From Daucus carota subsp. sativus (lineage: Eukaryota; Streptophyta; Magnoliopsida; Apiales; Apiaceae): 64,000 nucleotides of DNA. Below, piece by piece: positions 1-13,308 of the stretch; within the stretch, counting starts at the first letter, position 1, and each line of letters starts with the position of its first letter. Position numbers and translations under genes: made by a program. The stretch covers positions 5,716,779 to 5,780,778 of the forward strand of contig NC_030383.2 in NCBI RefSeq assembly GCF_001625215.2. The letters run 5' to 3'. The notes below the pieces were generated by a model. It was given only the letters and a program-made list of their open reading frames with translations. It ran no database searches and was not told the DNA's origin.

Positions 1-686
1 AATATTTTCTATATTTAATATTTATTTAAACATAAAAAATTTAATGCCCGTCTTAAAAGACGGGACGGGATCCCTTTGACTCAGATAATAAAAAATATCT
101 GAAATTTAATAATGACACTGGTGTTTACACATAGGACAGGCTCCCCGTGATTAAAATTCAGAAATTTTGAATGCTATTAACCTGAACTAGGTTATCTGAA
201 AGTGTAGACACTCTAGTATTTTCCATCTTGCTGGATGTCATATGTGGTTATCTGGAATTAATCGTTTAATAAAAACTCAATCTGATGTAACAATGACAAA
301 GTTCCTGTAATTTGATTTCATGCTCGTCTTTAGTAGATTTTTTTCCTTTATTAATTAGTATGAATATAATAATATAATTTACACTTGTATACCGCAAAGA
401 AGAAGAAATGCCATATTAAATATTTTCTATATTTAATATTTATTTAAACATAAAAAATTTAATGCCCGTCTTAAAAGACGGGACGGGATCCCTTTGACTC
501 AGATAATAAAAAATATCTGAAATTTAATAATGACACTGGTGTTTACACATAGGACAGGCTCCCCGTGATTAAAATTCAGAAATTTTGAATGCTATTAACC
601 TGAACTAGGTTATCTGAAAGTGTAGACACTCTAGTATTTTCCATCTTGCTGGATGTCATATGTGGTTATCTGGAATTAATCGTTTA
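1..686. repeat. 418-bp-period tandem duplication in an ArgJ intron
   Basis: A 268-base segment (1-268) recurs almost without change at 419-686, separated by a unique spacer of about 150 bases. Each copy contains the small inverted repeat CCCGTCTTAAAAGACGGG. The first copy may begin before the window. The array lies upstream of the first visible ArgJ exon and is presumably intronic. The close identity of the copies suggests a recent local duplication, or an assembly duplication. Confidence 0.9.
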
Positions 687-701
687 TTTAGATAATGCCA
701 T

Positions 702-725
702 CCCCCCCCCCCCCCCCCCCCCCCC
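702..725. repeat. poly-C tract (24 C)
   Basis: An uninterrupted run of 24 C lies about 50 bases upstream of an ArgJ splice acceptor. It separates the tandem duplication from the exon. Runs of this length are unstable in replication and hard to sequence, so the exact length is uncertain. Confidence 0.9.
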
Positions 726-778
726 AACAAAATTGGGTAAAAAATAAGTAAATTCTGATCAGGCATCATTTGTTGCAG

Positions 779-3731
779 GTTGATGGAGATACCAGCACCA
801 ATGATGCTGTTATCGCATTGGCTAGTGGATTATCTGGATCAAATCCCATTTCTTCAATAAATAGTGCTGAGGCAAGACAATTACAACTGTGCCTCGATGC
901 GGTATGTCTTGTTGCCTTGAAGTTTGTATTCATATCTTCATTCTGCTGTCCAAAAGATATTAGGAATGTTGATGTAATTTGACTTGTCGAACACTATAAC
1001 ACTATATCTTTTGGTCTGTTGACAACTCTATATGCATTCTTGGTTCTAATTGGGTGCCAAACATTAGCCGATGTTAATTATGTGGAAAGTGCTTTATTTC
1101 TTTCAATTCCAACCACTGTATTGTAAAATTTCATTTTAGATGTTTAGCTGATTTTCTCTGTAAAGTTACTCCTGAGTTTGTGCATAAAATTCTGTTTTTT
1201 GAGGCTTTGCATGCATTGGATATGGACCATCAATATAGATAAGTACATAGCTTGATGATGACATGTTTATATTATCAGGTAATGCAGGGTCTTGCAAAAT
1301 CAATAGCATGGGATGGAGAAGGAGCCACATGCCTGATTGAGGTTTGTCTATATCTTAATACTTGGTTGAGCTTAAGGTATTGTATGTCAACCCAAGTAAG
1401 CAATAAATCAGAACTAGTGCAAGTGTGGTCAAGTCTAAGTTGGGTACAGTCTTTAACTGATAATCAGTACTTGTGAGTTGACTGTGAGAACAAGAAAGTT
1501 ATACAAGACTGTGACCAAACTCAGAAGGCATAAACTATTGTGCTCGCACATATACATGTAATTTTGACCTGCATCATAATGTACTGTCCAGAACAGTGCA
1601 TTATAATTTAGGGGTCACATGTATAGAAGCACAGACAACTGACAAGTAACAGCTAAAACAGCGTTTAATATGTTAAAGATGTTCTAATAACATCTTTATC
1701 ATATTAAATTATCCTTCAACCATTCCGAAATATACAGCGTTTCTTATTTTTATCACGTAACTAGCTGTCCGATTTCTATCTTTGTGATCTTTTCGTTACT
1801 GACATTGTTTTATTCACTATTATTTAAATTTCAGTTGCAAAAATATACAGTTAAACATATATATTGCATGTGGGTATTCATTTAGGTTATAATCACCTGT
1901 GCAGGTAACAGTAGTTGGCGCAGCTAATGAGGTTGAAGCAGGTTTGGTTGCACGTTCAGTGGCATCCTCCTCGCTTACCAAGGTATGACAAACAACATAT
2001 ATTAGGTATTTGAAGCTGATTGAGCCTTTGCTTTTTTTTACTTTCTGCTAAATAATTGAGCCGTAGCTTATTTAACACTGTTGTCTAATAGATTATTTTA
2101 TCAGGCTGCTGTGTATGGTAGGGATCCAAACTGGGGGCGCATCGCTTGTGCCGCTGGCTATGCTGGAGTACCTTTTAACCCTAACACTCTACAAATATCA
2201 CTTGGAAATATTCTGCTTATGGAACGTGGACAACCAATTCTGTTTGATCGGTAATAAATTAAAATCAGAGCATATCTTATTTTATTTTTCAAATAAACTC
2301 CTTTACAACTCTTGCGAGAGCTGTAGAAGTCTCTAGTGGTATATCTTTTCCTGGTCTATGTCCTCTTGTAGTCTAGTTTGTCGCATTTCTCAGTTTATCG
2401 TATCATTTCTCTTACTCGAATCATTGTTTCCTTTTTACAGCATATTTTGGAATCAATCATTTTCTCTTATCCACAAACATAAAGAGAAGTCGACGTAGAA
2501 ATCAATGTTACCAATATATGTGTAAACTGTAATACAAAATAGAGGATAGAAGTTCGAATTAGGTAGAGCTTGAGCACTAACACTTTTAAGTGATGCATTC
2601 TGGTCTATTAGGCTCCAGCCTTATGCACGTGACTTAGAGTCGAGACTTGTATGTTGAGATTCACCTTCTAATACAAAGCACACACACACAATATATATAA
2701 CACGGAAAACCCATGTCCCAACTTGTATTATTGATCAAAACCGTTATCAATAATACAATCAATCAAAATAGGATGCTCAAGCAACCCTCACAAGAGATAC
2801 CTAAGTTTGCATCTTAAACATACCTATCAGACAGTATGACTATAGCCATCACAAACTTAACCACCAAGAATTACCATACTTACTGTACAAGCCTTAACAT
2901 TCTTGATACCTAGTTACCTAACTTTGTAACCTAGATAATTAGATATACGTATACCTATTCTAATAATTGCCTAAACATACAATTATTACCCATATATGTC
3001 TAGGCTCTTACTTACATATTCGGTTGATACCCAACGTTGTATATATCCTCTTCTCGACTCATGATATGATTGGCTGCTTGTATCGAGTTTTATCTTAACA
3101 TCCCATGATATTATATCTTTGCATCCCCTAAAAATTTTAAATTTTTTCAGGGCTGCTGCTAGTGACTATCTCAGGAGAGCTGGTGAGGTCCATGGTACAG
3201 TTAAGATTCAAATATCCATTGGTAAGTTTGTATCTTGGCAATTGCATTATTGTCAGTGTAGATAGATGTGGCTGCATTAGAAGTACAGAGTTCATATTTT
3301 TTGTTGGTAATTTATCAAAATTAGTTTTTATCTCATCTCATTATTGGAAGACTGAAGAAAATGTATATATTTTGTCCTTGAAAAATTCTGATGCTCCTTT
3401 CTGTTCGGTATGTTTAATCTTTTCAGTTTGGTATGTCTAATCAGAGTTAGAATTAAATAATAACTATTTCTGATTGTTCTCTGTAATAAAAAGAGAGCAA
3501 GTTAAAAGTTTGTTACCACATTCTAAGATCTAGCTACTATGTGCTGCTATAAATGCTGGAAATATGCAACAACTCATGTTTATATCCCACAGCTCGTGGT
3601 CAGGTAGTAAGAGTGAAGTAGCTAACAAACTTTACTGTTTCCCTACAGGTGATGGACCAGGAAGCAGTTTGGCGTGGGGCTGTGATTTGAGTTATGATTA
3701 TGTAAAGATAAACGCCGAGTACACAACATAG
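779..3731 (+). CDS. ArgJ: Glutamate N-acetyltransferase / N-acetylglutamate synthase ArgJ, C-terminal part
   Basis: ArgJ transfers acetyl from N-acetylornithine to glutamate in the cyclic arginine pathway; in plants it acts in the plastid. Exons read here are 779-901, 1279-1341, 1905-1982, 2105-2250, 3151-3221 and 3649-3731, all with GT-AG borders and compatible phases. They encode about 187 residues. Diagnostic stretches are [39 protein letters not shown] and [18 protein letters not shown]. The protein ends at [13 protein letters not shown] followed by TAG. The N-terminal part, with the transit peptide and the Ala-Thr autocleavage site that yields the nucleophilic Thr, lies left of the window. 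The 900-bp intron 2251-3150 is the longest and holds AT-rich sequence that I could not classify. No frame break was seen. Confidence 0.95.
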
Positions 3732-4806
3732 GAGTGTATTAGATTTTTTCTCACTTTCTTCAGCATTTGGCCTAGGACACAATAGAGGAGAATATGCAGT
3801 TAGCTTTTATACTTCTTTGTTGGGTAGACATATATTTGAAGTTTGAACCTTGTTTCAATTATAAAATTTGGAGAAAAAAAATAACACGTAAAGCAATTTG
3901 TATTGGTTGGAACCTGAATGATTAAACGAGTCATGCAATGAGTAAATTTACTTCTGTTTTTCTTAGCTACTCCGAATTATGTTCCGTTTTCTGTTTATCG
4001 TCGACTTATTTATAATTTTCCTCCTTTCTGATCAAGTCCTAAATGTGATATTTTATAACTTTTAATGATTCATAACTTCAGAATACATCTTTGGTTGGGT
4101 TTTAGTTTCTTTAATTTCAGTGTGCAGATAGTTTAGTTAAGATAATTTGATGAGTATCAACTTATGCAGAAGTTATTTAAACAGGGTATGTTTTAATATA
4201 ATGATCTGTGACTCATACGTAATGGGTTTGTTTCTAATATAATTATGTATGACTTGAGAGGCAACAGACATGTTCAGTTCCTAAAAGCTTCAGAGAAATG
4301 ACAATTTATCGAGGGCATTACGATCCTGTCGCCCATAACATGCAACGATTAATTGCGAGTTGCAAGTTACCACACTGCTACAACTTTCACATCAAATTGC
4401 TCCCGGAATGCCCTCATCACCCATTTACAAGAGACCTCGGATTCAAATATTGCTACAAAATAAAATAATATGTTCAATCAAAAAAGGCAAAAAAACACAA
4501 ATGGTTGCAAAACACATTAAACAATGGGGAAATGTGCTAAAAAGAAGATGCTGAACGAACACCAGTAAACAGATTGACAATATGATTCTTGCAAGTTAAA
4601 AAACATCCAACAATCCATTATGCCAAATATATTAAGCACCACAATCACTCAGACTCAGTAGTAGGCAAAACTCTGACAACAAAATATGGACAAATCTAGC
4701 TTGAGATACAGTTTAAAGTTTTGAAACAAGCAAACTTCATTTCCCCCAAAACCTTCCCCGCTTATTTATATACACTATATGAAATAGATCGCCTCGATTT
4801 GATGTC
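3732..4806. other. Convergent intergenic region (ArgJ and unknown-gene 3' ends)
   Basis: The region lies between two genes that point at each other, so it should hold both 3' UTRs and polyadenylation signals. It is AT-rich, with no credible coding sequence and no clear transposon ends. Confidence 0.6.
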
Positions 4807-5805
4807 TCAAGTAGCCTCGGCTACTGAGAAGTGCAAATTTGTGACATTGTTCTTCAGAAAACTAGTACCACAGTATGGATCCGGGCTGCTGGCATTTTCG
4901 AAATCTACCATACCAGCATGATGATCAACCTTATCAGCAAGTCTCACATTATCGTCCAGCGGCTTAAAACACCTGTTAGAATTCCCACTATGTTTCCGAG
5001 ATTGCTTCTTGTCTTTTCCCTTGCTGCCTAGAGAAGACTTGCCACCAGCCTTTTGCTTGTTCTTTGAATTCTTCTTGCCCTTTTTACTGTCATTCCTGTG
5101 CCTCGGAGACTTGTTTGTCACCACATGTGAAACTGATGTGGGAATGGGATCATATACGTCAGGGGCCCAAGTCACATTCAGCTTCTTGAGTGGGACACCA
5201 TGTTTTTCCCGGCTTCCTTTGAGGGCAGGTAAAAGCTTCGACGGAGTCTGAGATGAGTCAACACAAAACACACACAGGATATTAATCAAAAAAGAAGAAT
5301 GTGACATAATGAGAGATCAAGTTTACCTTGATGCGGCCATGTGAAAAAAAAATGCTAATTAAATACTTACGGGCAAAGACTGTGAACGCAAGTATGATGA
5401 ACTATCATCGTTACATCCTTTTACTGATGATAACTTATCCTGCCCACCCCCTGTTTTCTCATCAATTTCTTTACCAACAGATGCAGTAGGAAGTGAGACA
5501 TTAGCAGAACACGGAAAAGATGCAGATTTGCTCAGGGACTTCTCAGATGCTAAATTTGCCAGCAGAAAAGGGCCTGCATGGCTATCTTCCTTCCCGAGTC
5601 CATTCTTATCACATACTTCCATTATACCTGAAGAAAATTTTTGGTCGTCTCGAAGGTTCAACGACTCAAATAGCTTATTCCCAAGGTCACTGGCAGAAAG
5701 TTCTCTGGTGGAACCAAAAGTCAACTGCGAAAGTTCTGCAGCCAATTGATGAAAATTCTTCACACCTTCAGAAGCTGATTTAGCAGAATTTGGGCAGATT
5801 TCCAT
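4807..5805 (-). CDS. Plant protein of unknown function with a WAPDVYDP motif
   Basis: Two exons, 5805-5371 and 5247-4807, join in phase 0 across a 123-bp GT-AG intron and give a 291-residue protein starting MEICPNSAKSASEGVKNFHQ. The N-terminal half is Ser-rich and acidic (about residues 1-145). The C-terminal half opens with KKLNVTWAPDVYDPIPTSVSH, then becomes a Lys-rich, nuclear-signal-like stretch (about residues 175-215), and ends LHFSVAEAT. I recognise the WAPDVYDP block as typical of a conserved plant family without an assigned role, but cannot name a function. No enzyme motif, signal peptide or membrane segment is visible. The open frame continues upstream of the chosen Met to a CAG splice acceptor at 5830, so the coding region could extend into upstream exons. 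Confidence 0.75.
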
Positions 5806-7750
5806 AGACAGATGAGTAGCAAATATAACCTGATAATTAAAGCAATAAATTCGTAGAACAAACATATATATTATTGCCAAAGTAAGGTGCTTTAACCATA
5901 TAATTGACATAAATAAAGAAGAAATGCAAAATGCCAATATAAGAAACATAGATGATTCTCTGATTTTAAATATTCGAATAAATCATGCATGTACATAAAT
6001 AAAACAAATGATAAAGATATACCATATATTTTGATTAGCTCCAAATTAGAGTTGCAGTGTAATACAAGAGGCAACAATGTCGTATTCCTCGAATTATCCA
6101 AGAAATTGTAATAGCATTCACTCTTTAATACACAAGATTAGCTAAACAAAGTTTTCATAATAAAGAAAAAGATAAAGCTATTAATTACTTTCCCAATAAT
6201 TTGAATTTGTTTCTGATGATTAGGTTCTCATCTTTAAGCAGATAAAGTCAGTTATTTAAATGACATTCAGTGGTAAAATTTAGCTACTGAAACATCCAAT
6301 GTGGAACAGCTATCGAACTACGAGAATTTATTAGATATGAATAGAGAAGAATCACCATAATATAGTGTCATCTTGCAGGCTTTTCAAAAGGAGTCACAGT
6401 AGCGGTGACGTTATTATATTATTTATTCCTGATATATTCAATTACCTGTCCTGCTTCTATACTGCGTAACAGACAAAATCATAGGATAACAAGTTATCGT
6501 GAATCACGTCACATATCTGGAATATGACTCATTTGCACACATAGATTTAATATCCTACCATAGAGCACCACGTGAATGAATGAGGGACTGCTTGCACATC
6601 CAACCATTTAACCAATAGGACGCTAGACAAAATCCCATATCAAGATAAATAGAAAGATATATATTATTACTAAAGACCACATTCGCGCCAATTTTAAATT
6701 TCAATCATCCCCCCAGAAGACTTCTGTAATATATAAAATTACCATACAAAACCTGCAGGAGTAGTTCCTTTTCTTCTGTTTGTTATCTTTTCTTTATTAA
6801 ACCCAGTAACAGATTACAAGTAAAATAACAGTCCGTCTTATTTAAATGACTAACAAGTTCAATAGATCAAAGCAAATTAACATGAAGATGTCAAAAGCAA
6901 TCCCATTGTGAATTCATGATAGCCATATACAAATTAGTAACATCTCAAAAGCAGTTGATATAAACAGAACAACACATGATCATAAAAGTCAACAAAAAGC
7001 CATTTGAATATCAAAATAAAAAATAACCAAATAATTAGCGCATCTCAACAACACCAAAATAAATTATTCACAATCATTCAAATAAATACACGTAAATAAA
7101 CAGATTTGTACCTTTCGAGCAATCGAAACTCCTCTCCACCGATATATCTCCAAACACGATGCTATTACACCAACAGAACCTCTAGATCTCGCTCAACTTA
7201 TCTCTTACTAGCTAAAAGATCGCAACTTTCTCACACAAAACTTCTCAAACACTAAAAACACGATATATATCTATATATATCCTTATCAAAGCTGAAAAAT
7301 CTATTAAAAAGTAAGTGTTAACTAACAAGATTACCACGACGATCGCTTTTTTCAAGATGTTTCAGACGATGCGAACACGAAGCACCATGAAATGAATTAA
7401 AATTAGACGCCATAGACACAATCAAATCATGAAGTGAAGGCACCGAATGCATTGTTCGATGCTCTTCAAAGCCCTAATTTCTTCAATGATTGAATAAAAG
7501 CTTGTCAAAACCCTAGATTTGATTGAGATTAGTGAGTTTAGATGTAAAGATCGAAACTTTATGGTCAGATCTATATGGAGAGATCGCGACTAAAGCGGAT
7601 CGGAGAGATTAGATGATCGGAGTTGAGATTCATGACCGCGATAAGCGTCGGAAGGATAGGATAATGAAGGAGATAGAGATAGAGATTTATATGTATATGC
7701 GTGTGTATATATGGGAAGGTGAAGGCTTGGTCAATGGATGAGACAAGGGT
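5806..7750 (-). other. Leader and intron region of the unknown gene, with promoter
   Basis: An intron seems to end at the CAG acceptor at 5830-5832. On the minus strand there are plausible donors at 7112 (CGAAAG|GTACAA) and at 7334 (CGTCGTG|GTAATC). A short reading frame begins at ATG 7413-7411 and codes MASNFNSFHGASCSHRLK and eight more residues before the 7334 donor. It may be an upstream ORF or a true first coding exon. TATATA-like sequence near 7690-7712 could be the promoter. The remainder is AT-rich with no gene seen. Confidence 0.45.
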
Positions 7751-9652
7751 ATGGGTTGGCGACGTCGTTTAGGGGTTTGTCTAGAAATATCTGATCTACA
7801 AAGTGTGAAATACGGCAAAGAAATAATTGAGACACAGTGAATATAAAATATTACTATATTCATGTGTGTTTCTATCCTACAATTTTAATATCCGGTTACT
7901 TTTATCGTTTTGTGTGGTGTTTTAATATATATATATATATATATATGTAGGAAAGAAAATCCTCAAATTTTTGAAAAAAGCTAAATTATTTAATAACTAT
8001 TGATTTCTGATAGATATATAAATGATAATACATATATTTGCATTTCAATTTTAAATTTTTAGTAAATTTTCTTATTAGGATCTAGGAGAGTGAAAAAATC
8101 GATGAAGACTAAATCCCGAATTTTTGTTTGTCTGTTATTTTATTATTTTAGTGGGAGATTTTCCATCATATGTTTGTAGGTGTGATTTTTAATTATTATA
8201 AAATTATTTTGCTTGGTAAAAAAAATTTCTTTTTAGGTTTCATGTTCGATTCTTGCATCTATGAGAATGTTAAATCCTCGTGTCTTATAACTTTATTGTG
8301 TTCAACGTGATTATGCAGTACTTAACAGATTATGTATTTGTCGGTTATGTTCTGACGAGATCTATTATGATCAATAATTATACTAAAATACTCTCGTATA
8401 TCAAAAAAACAAAAAAAAATTGAATAATCGGTATAAAATTATTAGGTGTATTTTTTGGACAAACGAGGAGTAAAATGTTGTCAAAAGAGTAATAATTATG
8501 TATGTCTCCATTGTCTTCTCGCGATTTTCGATCAAGAATTGTGTTAAATACTCTCCTATATCAGAAAGACACAATAATCTAATTAAGAAATGATTGGCAT
8601 GAAATTATTAGGTATATATTTATGGACAAACAAGGATTGTTTTCATTAAAATATTGTCAAAAGATTTCCCGCTTGTTTATTCGCAATAATTTAACTTACT
8701 TTCGTGAAGAACCTACTATCATAACAATAATGTTTTTATCGAATGCACATGTGAAGATCTATTATGACATTGTTATAACTTCTTATCTACAATTGATTTT
8801 GTAAATAATCATTGTTTTATATAATTTAACTAACAAGAATCATTTTAACCAATGATTTTAGTCATTATAGCCAACATGGAGATGCTGTTATTTATTTTTT
8901 TTTACATAAAAAGATGCTATTTTCTAGAGTATAACCTTCTGGCCAACACCGAGATGTCGTTATTTTTTATTGTTCTCTTTTCTTTTTAAGTCATGTGTCG
9001 GTGTATCTCACATATATTGCTTTACTCTCTATCATTTTCTTCTAAAAATTATTAAAAATGTACTATAATATTCCATTTTAGGAGTAAAACTTTACACGAA
9101 ATAGTGTTTAAAGTCTCAAAACATTATTTCGTGTAGTATTTGGAAGTAAATGTTATACGATTTAACATTTTGGATAATAAAGTGATAGATAGAGACCATC
9201 TTTTCCGAAAATGATATTTGAGAAGATTTTCTTCAAATCTGTGACACCCACAACTAACACCTTAAACCGGGTATGTCTCGCACATTTTGCAGACAATTTG
9301 AAGGCATGAAGAGAAAACTGTTGAAGAGCGAAAGCATACAGGCCACACACCCCGCGACCTTTGAATCTATGCATACACTGGTTTCTGTCAACTATCAACA
9401 ATACGAGTAAGCATACACAAGGGCGTCCAAAGTAAAAACAAGCACTATTATGTTCTTAAAAAGGTATGTATATCACCATGTATCAAAACAAAATTCTTTA
9501 TCAATTACAAGAATCCATAGAAAACAGTAACATGTTTACAAGCAATAAGATGCGAATTTCCTATTCAATATGAGCAGGCCGATATAACAGAGTTTCTTCC
9601 TTTCAACTGATGACATGTTCCACGAACGATCATTTGTATGCGAATGAAGAAA
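7751..9652. other. Intergenic region
   Basis: No credible gene is present. The region holds an (AT)n run at about 7925-7947, the imperfect duplication listed next, a second imperfect pair near 8873-8965 (GCCAACA-GAGATG...GTTATTT), and a small hairpin at about 9083-9150. The hairpin arms read ACACGAAATA and TATTTCGTGT. Confidence 0.6.
8385..8665. repeat. Imperfect tandem duplication, about 160-bp period
   Basis: The pattern AAATACTCTC-TATATCA ... AAATTATTAGGT ... TTTGGACAAAC ... TGTTGTCAAAAGA occurs twice, once from about 8385 and again from about 8545, with many substitutions and small gaps. This is an old local duplication or two copies of a degenerate repeat. Confidence 0.6.
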
Positions 9653-12545
9653 CTACCGCCTCAAACTTTCTACAATGTAGTCAGCATAGAGATTCCTGCA
9701 AAAAGATGAAACATTATGAATTCAGTTCAGAATTATTCATATGAAAACAATTTTAAACATGCATCCTAACTACAAGAACAATTGCGAAAGAAAATCCCAT
9801 AATTGATAAGGATAATGGGTCTGACTAGCAACAAGATACATAAACAATAGACATAAGAAAACATAATAGATGAATGCATACAAGTGTCTGCAAAAAGAAA
9901 CAAGAAACAATGTGTTATATACACTAATACACCAGTTACTAAAATCAAGTTGGAAATGGGATAAAAACTTCATTGCTTACATTGAGTGTTGTACTGCTTC
10001 ATAAGCTTTCGTGGCAGGAAGAAAATCATCAACAGCAACTTCCTTGTTCTCGTTTTTCTTGTCTGATTAGTAATTTCGAGTTAAGAGAAAACCTCTCGTA
10101 ATTTCATTTTTTTTCCATTGCTAAATAATAGGTGAATACCCCACACACACAAGCATCTGCAAAATAAAGTCAACTCCGTGTTCATTGTTAGTACATGTAA
10201 AAGGATACAATCTTCAAAGAACCGACGAATTTCAGCTAAACGATGTGGGGGGAGATCCTTGATGTCATTGTAGTCCTTGTACTCGGGATCATCAGCACAA
10301 ACAGCAATTATCTTGTCATCTTTCTCTCCCTACATTTTGAAGTTTGTGCAATTATAAACTGTACAATGAGAAAAATCATTTTTTCCTTTTTAAGAAATAG
10401 TTACCTGATCAATCATGGGCATTAGACCAATTGCCTTTGCCCTCAGAAAGCACCCGGGGAGAATTGGTTCCTGTGTACCATGAAAAGCCTTGTAAGTATT
10501 TTGTAATTGTTGTTATTATTATTATTTTATGCTAACTAAAGTCTTGTAAGTATTGACATCAATTTGCAGGTCAAAATTTTCAGTTTTTCTAGAATCCCAA
10601 GTGTGCCAGCAATAACAAGAGGAGTACTAATTCTACAATTTCTTGTCGTCTCCCCCAAGATTGGCGCCTTATGATGCATGCATCAATAGCTTGTACTTTA
10701 AACATCATAAGTTTTTTACATTTGTGAGATTATTAGAGAAAAACTGCAGAAATATCAATCCTCTAATACTTACAGACATGGTTCAATACTATTATTTCCA
10801 AATGTGTATTTCAAACACCGCAGTGAAGAAAATATATTTATTTTGTAGGTACACATCCAGTTTGTTCAAATCAGATGCAATTCAATCACAAGCCTTATAA
10901 TAATTGCAGAGGGTAAGGAAGGTAAAGACCTACTATAGATCACGGAAATGTACGGGCAAGTCATTATCGCAACAAAGTTAAAAGGGCATGCACATCTATT
11001 TATTTCATCAGAACATAAAATATATCAGAAGAAAGCAAAACTCATCACTTGATATGTCAATGTTGTAAGCCCCATCTTTTAGTCACATGCATATAACAAG
11101 AGTACAGATTAACTTACTATAGACTTGGTTTAACACCCTAACTGGTCGAAAAATTGTGGGCTTAAATATGAAAGGTACAGAAAGATGTTCTATTACGCCC
11201 AATGTTTGGCAGAACAGTATCAGCTATGAGGCTACATATGTTAACTATGTGCACTTGGAATATCAAAGTATGGTTTAGTGCCCACATTTTTAATACTTGT
11301 ACCATTAGCTATACATGAATACATAGTTTTCTAAAGTTTGCAAATGTTAAGTTCACACCGAAGTGCAAAGACTTGGTTTACTTTACCTGCATGATAACCA
11401 GTACATCTATAGGGTCATTATCCTCGCAAAGAGTGCGAGGCACGAATCCATAGTTATGGGGGTACACAACCGATGAATAAAGAACACGATCAACCTGTAC
11501 ACCAATTTTAGAAGCTGTGATAAAATATTTGGAGGGAGAAGGAATCATGGTTCAACTGAATGTCTGAGTGCAGGCTGCATACCTTGATAAGCCCAGTTTT
11601 TTTGTCAAGCTCATACTTCACCTTACTACCCTTGCTAATTTCGATCACCTGCAGCAGTTAAACATTTAGGATTTAGATGAACAAAACTCTAACTAAGTAA
11701 TAGGTTTGGATTAAATTTTGAAAATCCTGGCAGTAGATATATTAACTAAAGATCTACCAAGAACCGATTCTTTTAACCCTTTTATTTTATGTACCGCAGC
11801 AAATAAAAAAATAATATGTATATTATATAGGCTTGGATTCAAATGAGAATTATCTTAATTGGAGAACCTGATATCCAATAAATAGTTTACTACATAGTTG
11901 AATCACCTTTTAGATACTGTATTATACTTCAACTTTAAAATAAAGATTCCGAATCAATTTAAAAGTCAGAACAATCTATATGCTAAAGATGTAGCTCGAA
12001 GAATTATTAATCGTCAAAACTCACCCCAGTTCCCCATACCATCTATAGTAAAAAAGTCTGATTGCAAATAGTTGTACTCTATACTCTCTAGGCATAAAAC
12101 AGTAACTAGATAAATTTCAAAACATATTGTAAGCTAATCCATCAAGTCATCAACCAAGAATCTCTTCCCCAATTTGTTGGTAAAAACTTATTTGGCTACT
12201 GGTTAACGCAAATACACAGTCAGATAAACGGTTCTCATTGATGGGAGTAATATACTTACAGCGTTGAAAATCACAGGGGCATCAGGTCCTGAAACAATTC
12301 ATAAACGATTTCCATATTAGTATGTGAATATAATACAATAGCAGAAATCACATTCCAGGATAAGGCCTTATCCCTTATTACCATATTATAGAATAAAAAA
12401 ATAACATACCAATCTCAAGATCATGCCAGGGATGTGCAGCAACTGATCTCCTGGTCATGGAAGACAAAATCCTCTCATTCAGAGGCGGATGTGGAGAGCG
12501 GTGGGAAATGGTTTTTTTAGTCTCAGTTTCGATAGGCGGAGTCAT
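9653..12545 (-). CDS. PPA: Soluble inorganic pyrophosphatase (family I)
   Basis: The enzyme hydrolyses pyrophosphate to two phosphates using Mg2+; plant members of this 210-220 residue group act in the cytosol. Coding exons on the minus strand are 12545-12410, 12288-12260, 11648-11583, 11494-11387, 10470-10405, 10329-10209, 10062-9981 and 9695-9653. All are in phase, total 651 nt, and give 216 residues. The family signature D-N-D-P-I-D lies at residues 102-107, and YPHNYGFVP precedes it (about 88-96). [14 protein letters not shown] and [11 protein letters not shown] carry other conserved active-site Lys, Glu and Asp residues. Residues 1-40 are variable, as in plant homologues. A leader intron probably runs from the donor at 13200 to the acceptor just before 12554, so the ATG is close to the start of exon 2. 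The protein ends VESLRR. Confidence 0.96.
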
Positions 12546-13297
12546 AATTGCAGGCTGCAAAATGAAGTCCAAGCAACTTTGCATAAGTGTTCCAGGCATT
12601 AATCAAAGTCCTTTCAACAGCTTGTAATAAACAATGCACTTATGCTGATGCTCAATAATCTCATTTCAAGTAAAGTTAGCTTTACGTCACCTAAATCACA
12701 TGTATTGGACTCAAATCAACCGGGTTCAATTAGGCGAAAACTAAAATTATTACAGAATTTTACATAAATAATAGAAATAATTCAGGCAGATCTGCTACTA
12801 GACCTGTAATTCGAGACCAGCTCGTGGTAAATTGGTAATCAAGTTCGCGAAAGTAAATAACTTAGAACGATTCCTTATTTAACGAGACCAACCTAAATTT
12901 GTTGAAGTATAATTCAGCCTACTCTAAAAAAATATATAATTAGACAAAAAGAGTAATTGAAATACTAACAATACTAATTCACACCGATCAACAAGCTGAG
13001 CCGTAAATTAGAATGATCTACTCTACATAATCAAATCGTATCGCACACAAGCATACATTATCGAACGAGATGATATTATAAGTTGTTAAACTACATAATA
13101 ATCGCGTGAAATCAACAAAAGCAGTAACAAATAGAGCAAAATAAAGCTTACAATAATCAGAAGATCGATTAAAAGTAAAAATAAATATAAAAAAATGTAC
13201 CTGAAATGATCTGAGGAGAAAAGTAGTTACAGATCTATAAGAGAAAGGGATAAGAACGAAGGAATGTGTGTATGTATGTATTGTGATTGAGATGTGT

Positions 13298-13308
13298 GTA
13301 TATATAGG
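13298..13308 (-). promoter_or_regulatory. Probable TATA box of the pyrophosphatase gene
   Basis: Read on the minus strand, the sequence CCTATATATAC lies about 100 bases upstream of the leader-exon donor at 13200. That spacing suits a start of transcription near 13270 and a short non-coding first exon. Confidence 0.5.
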
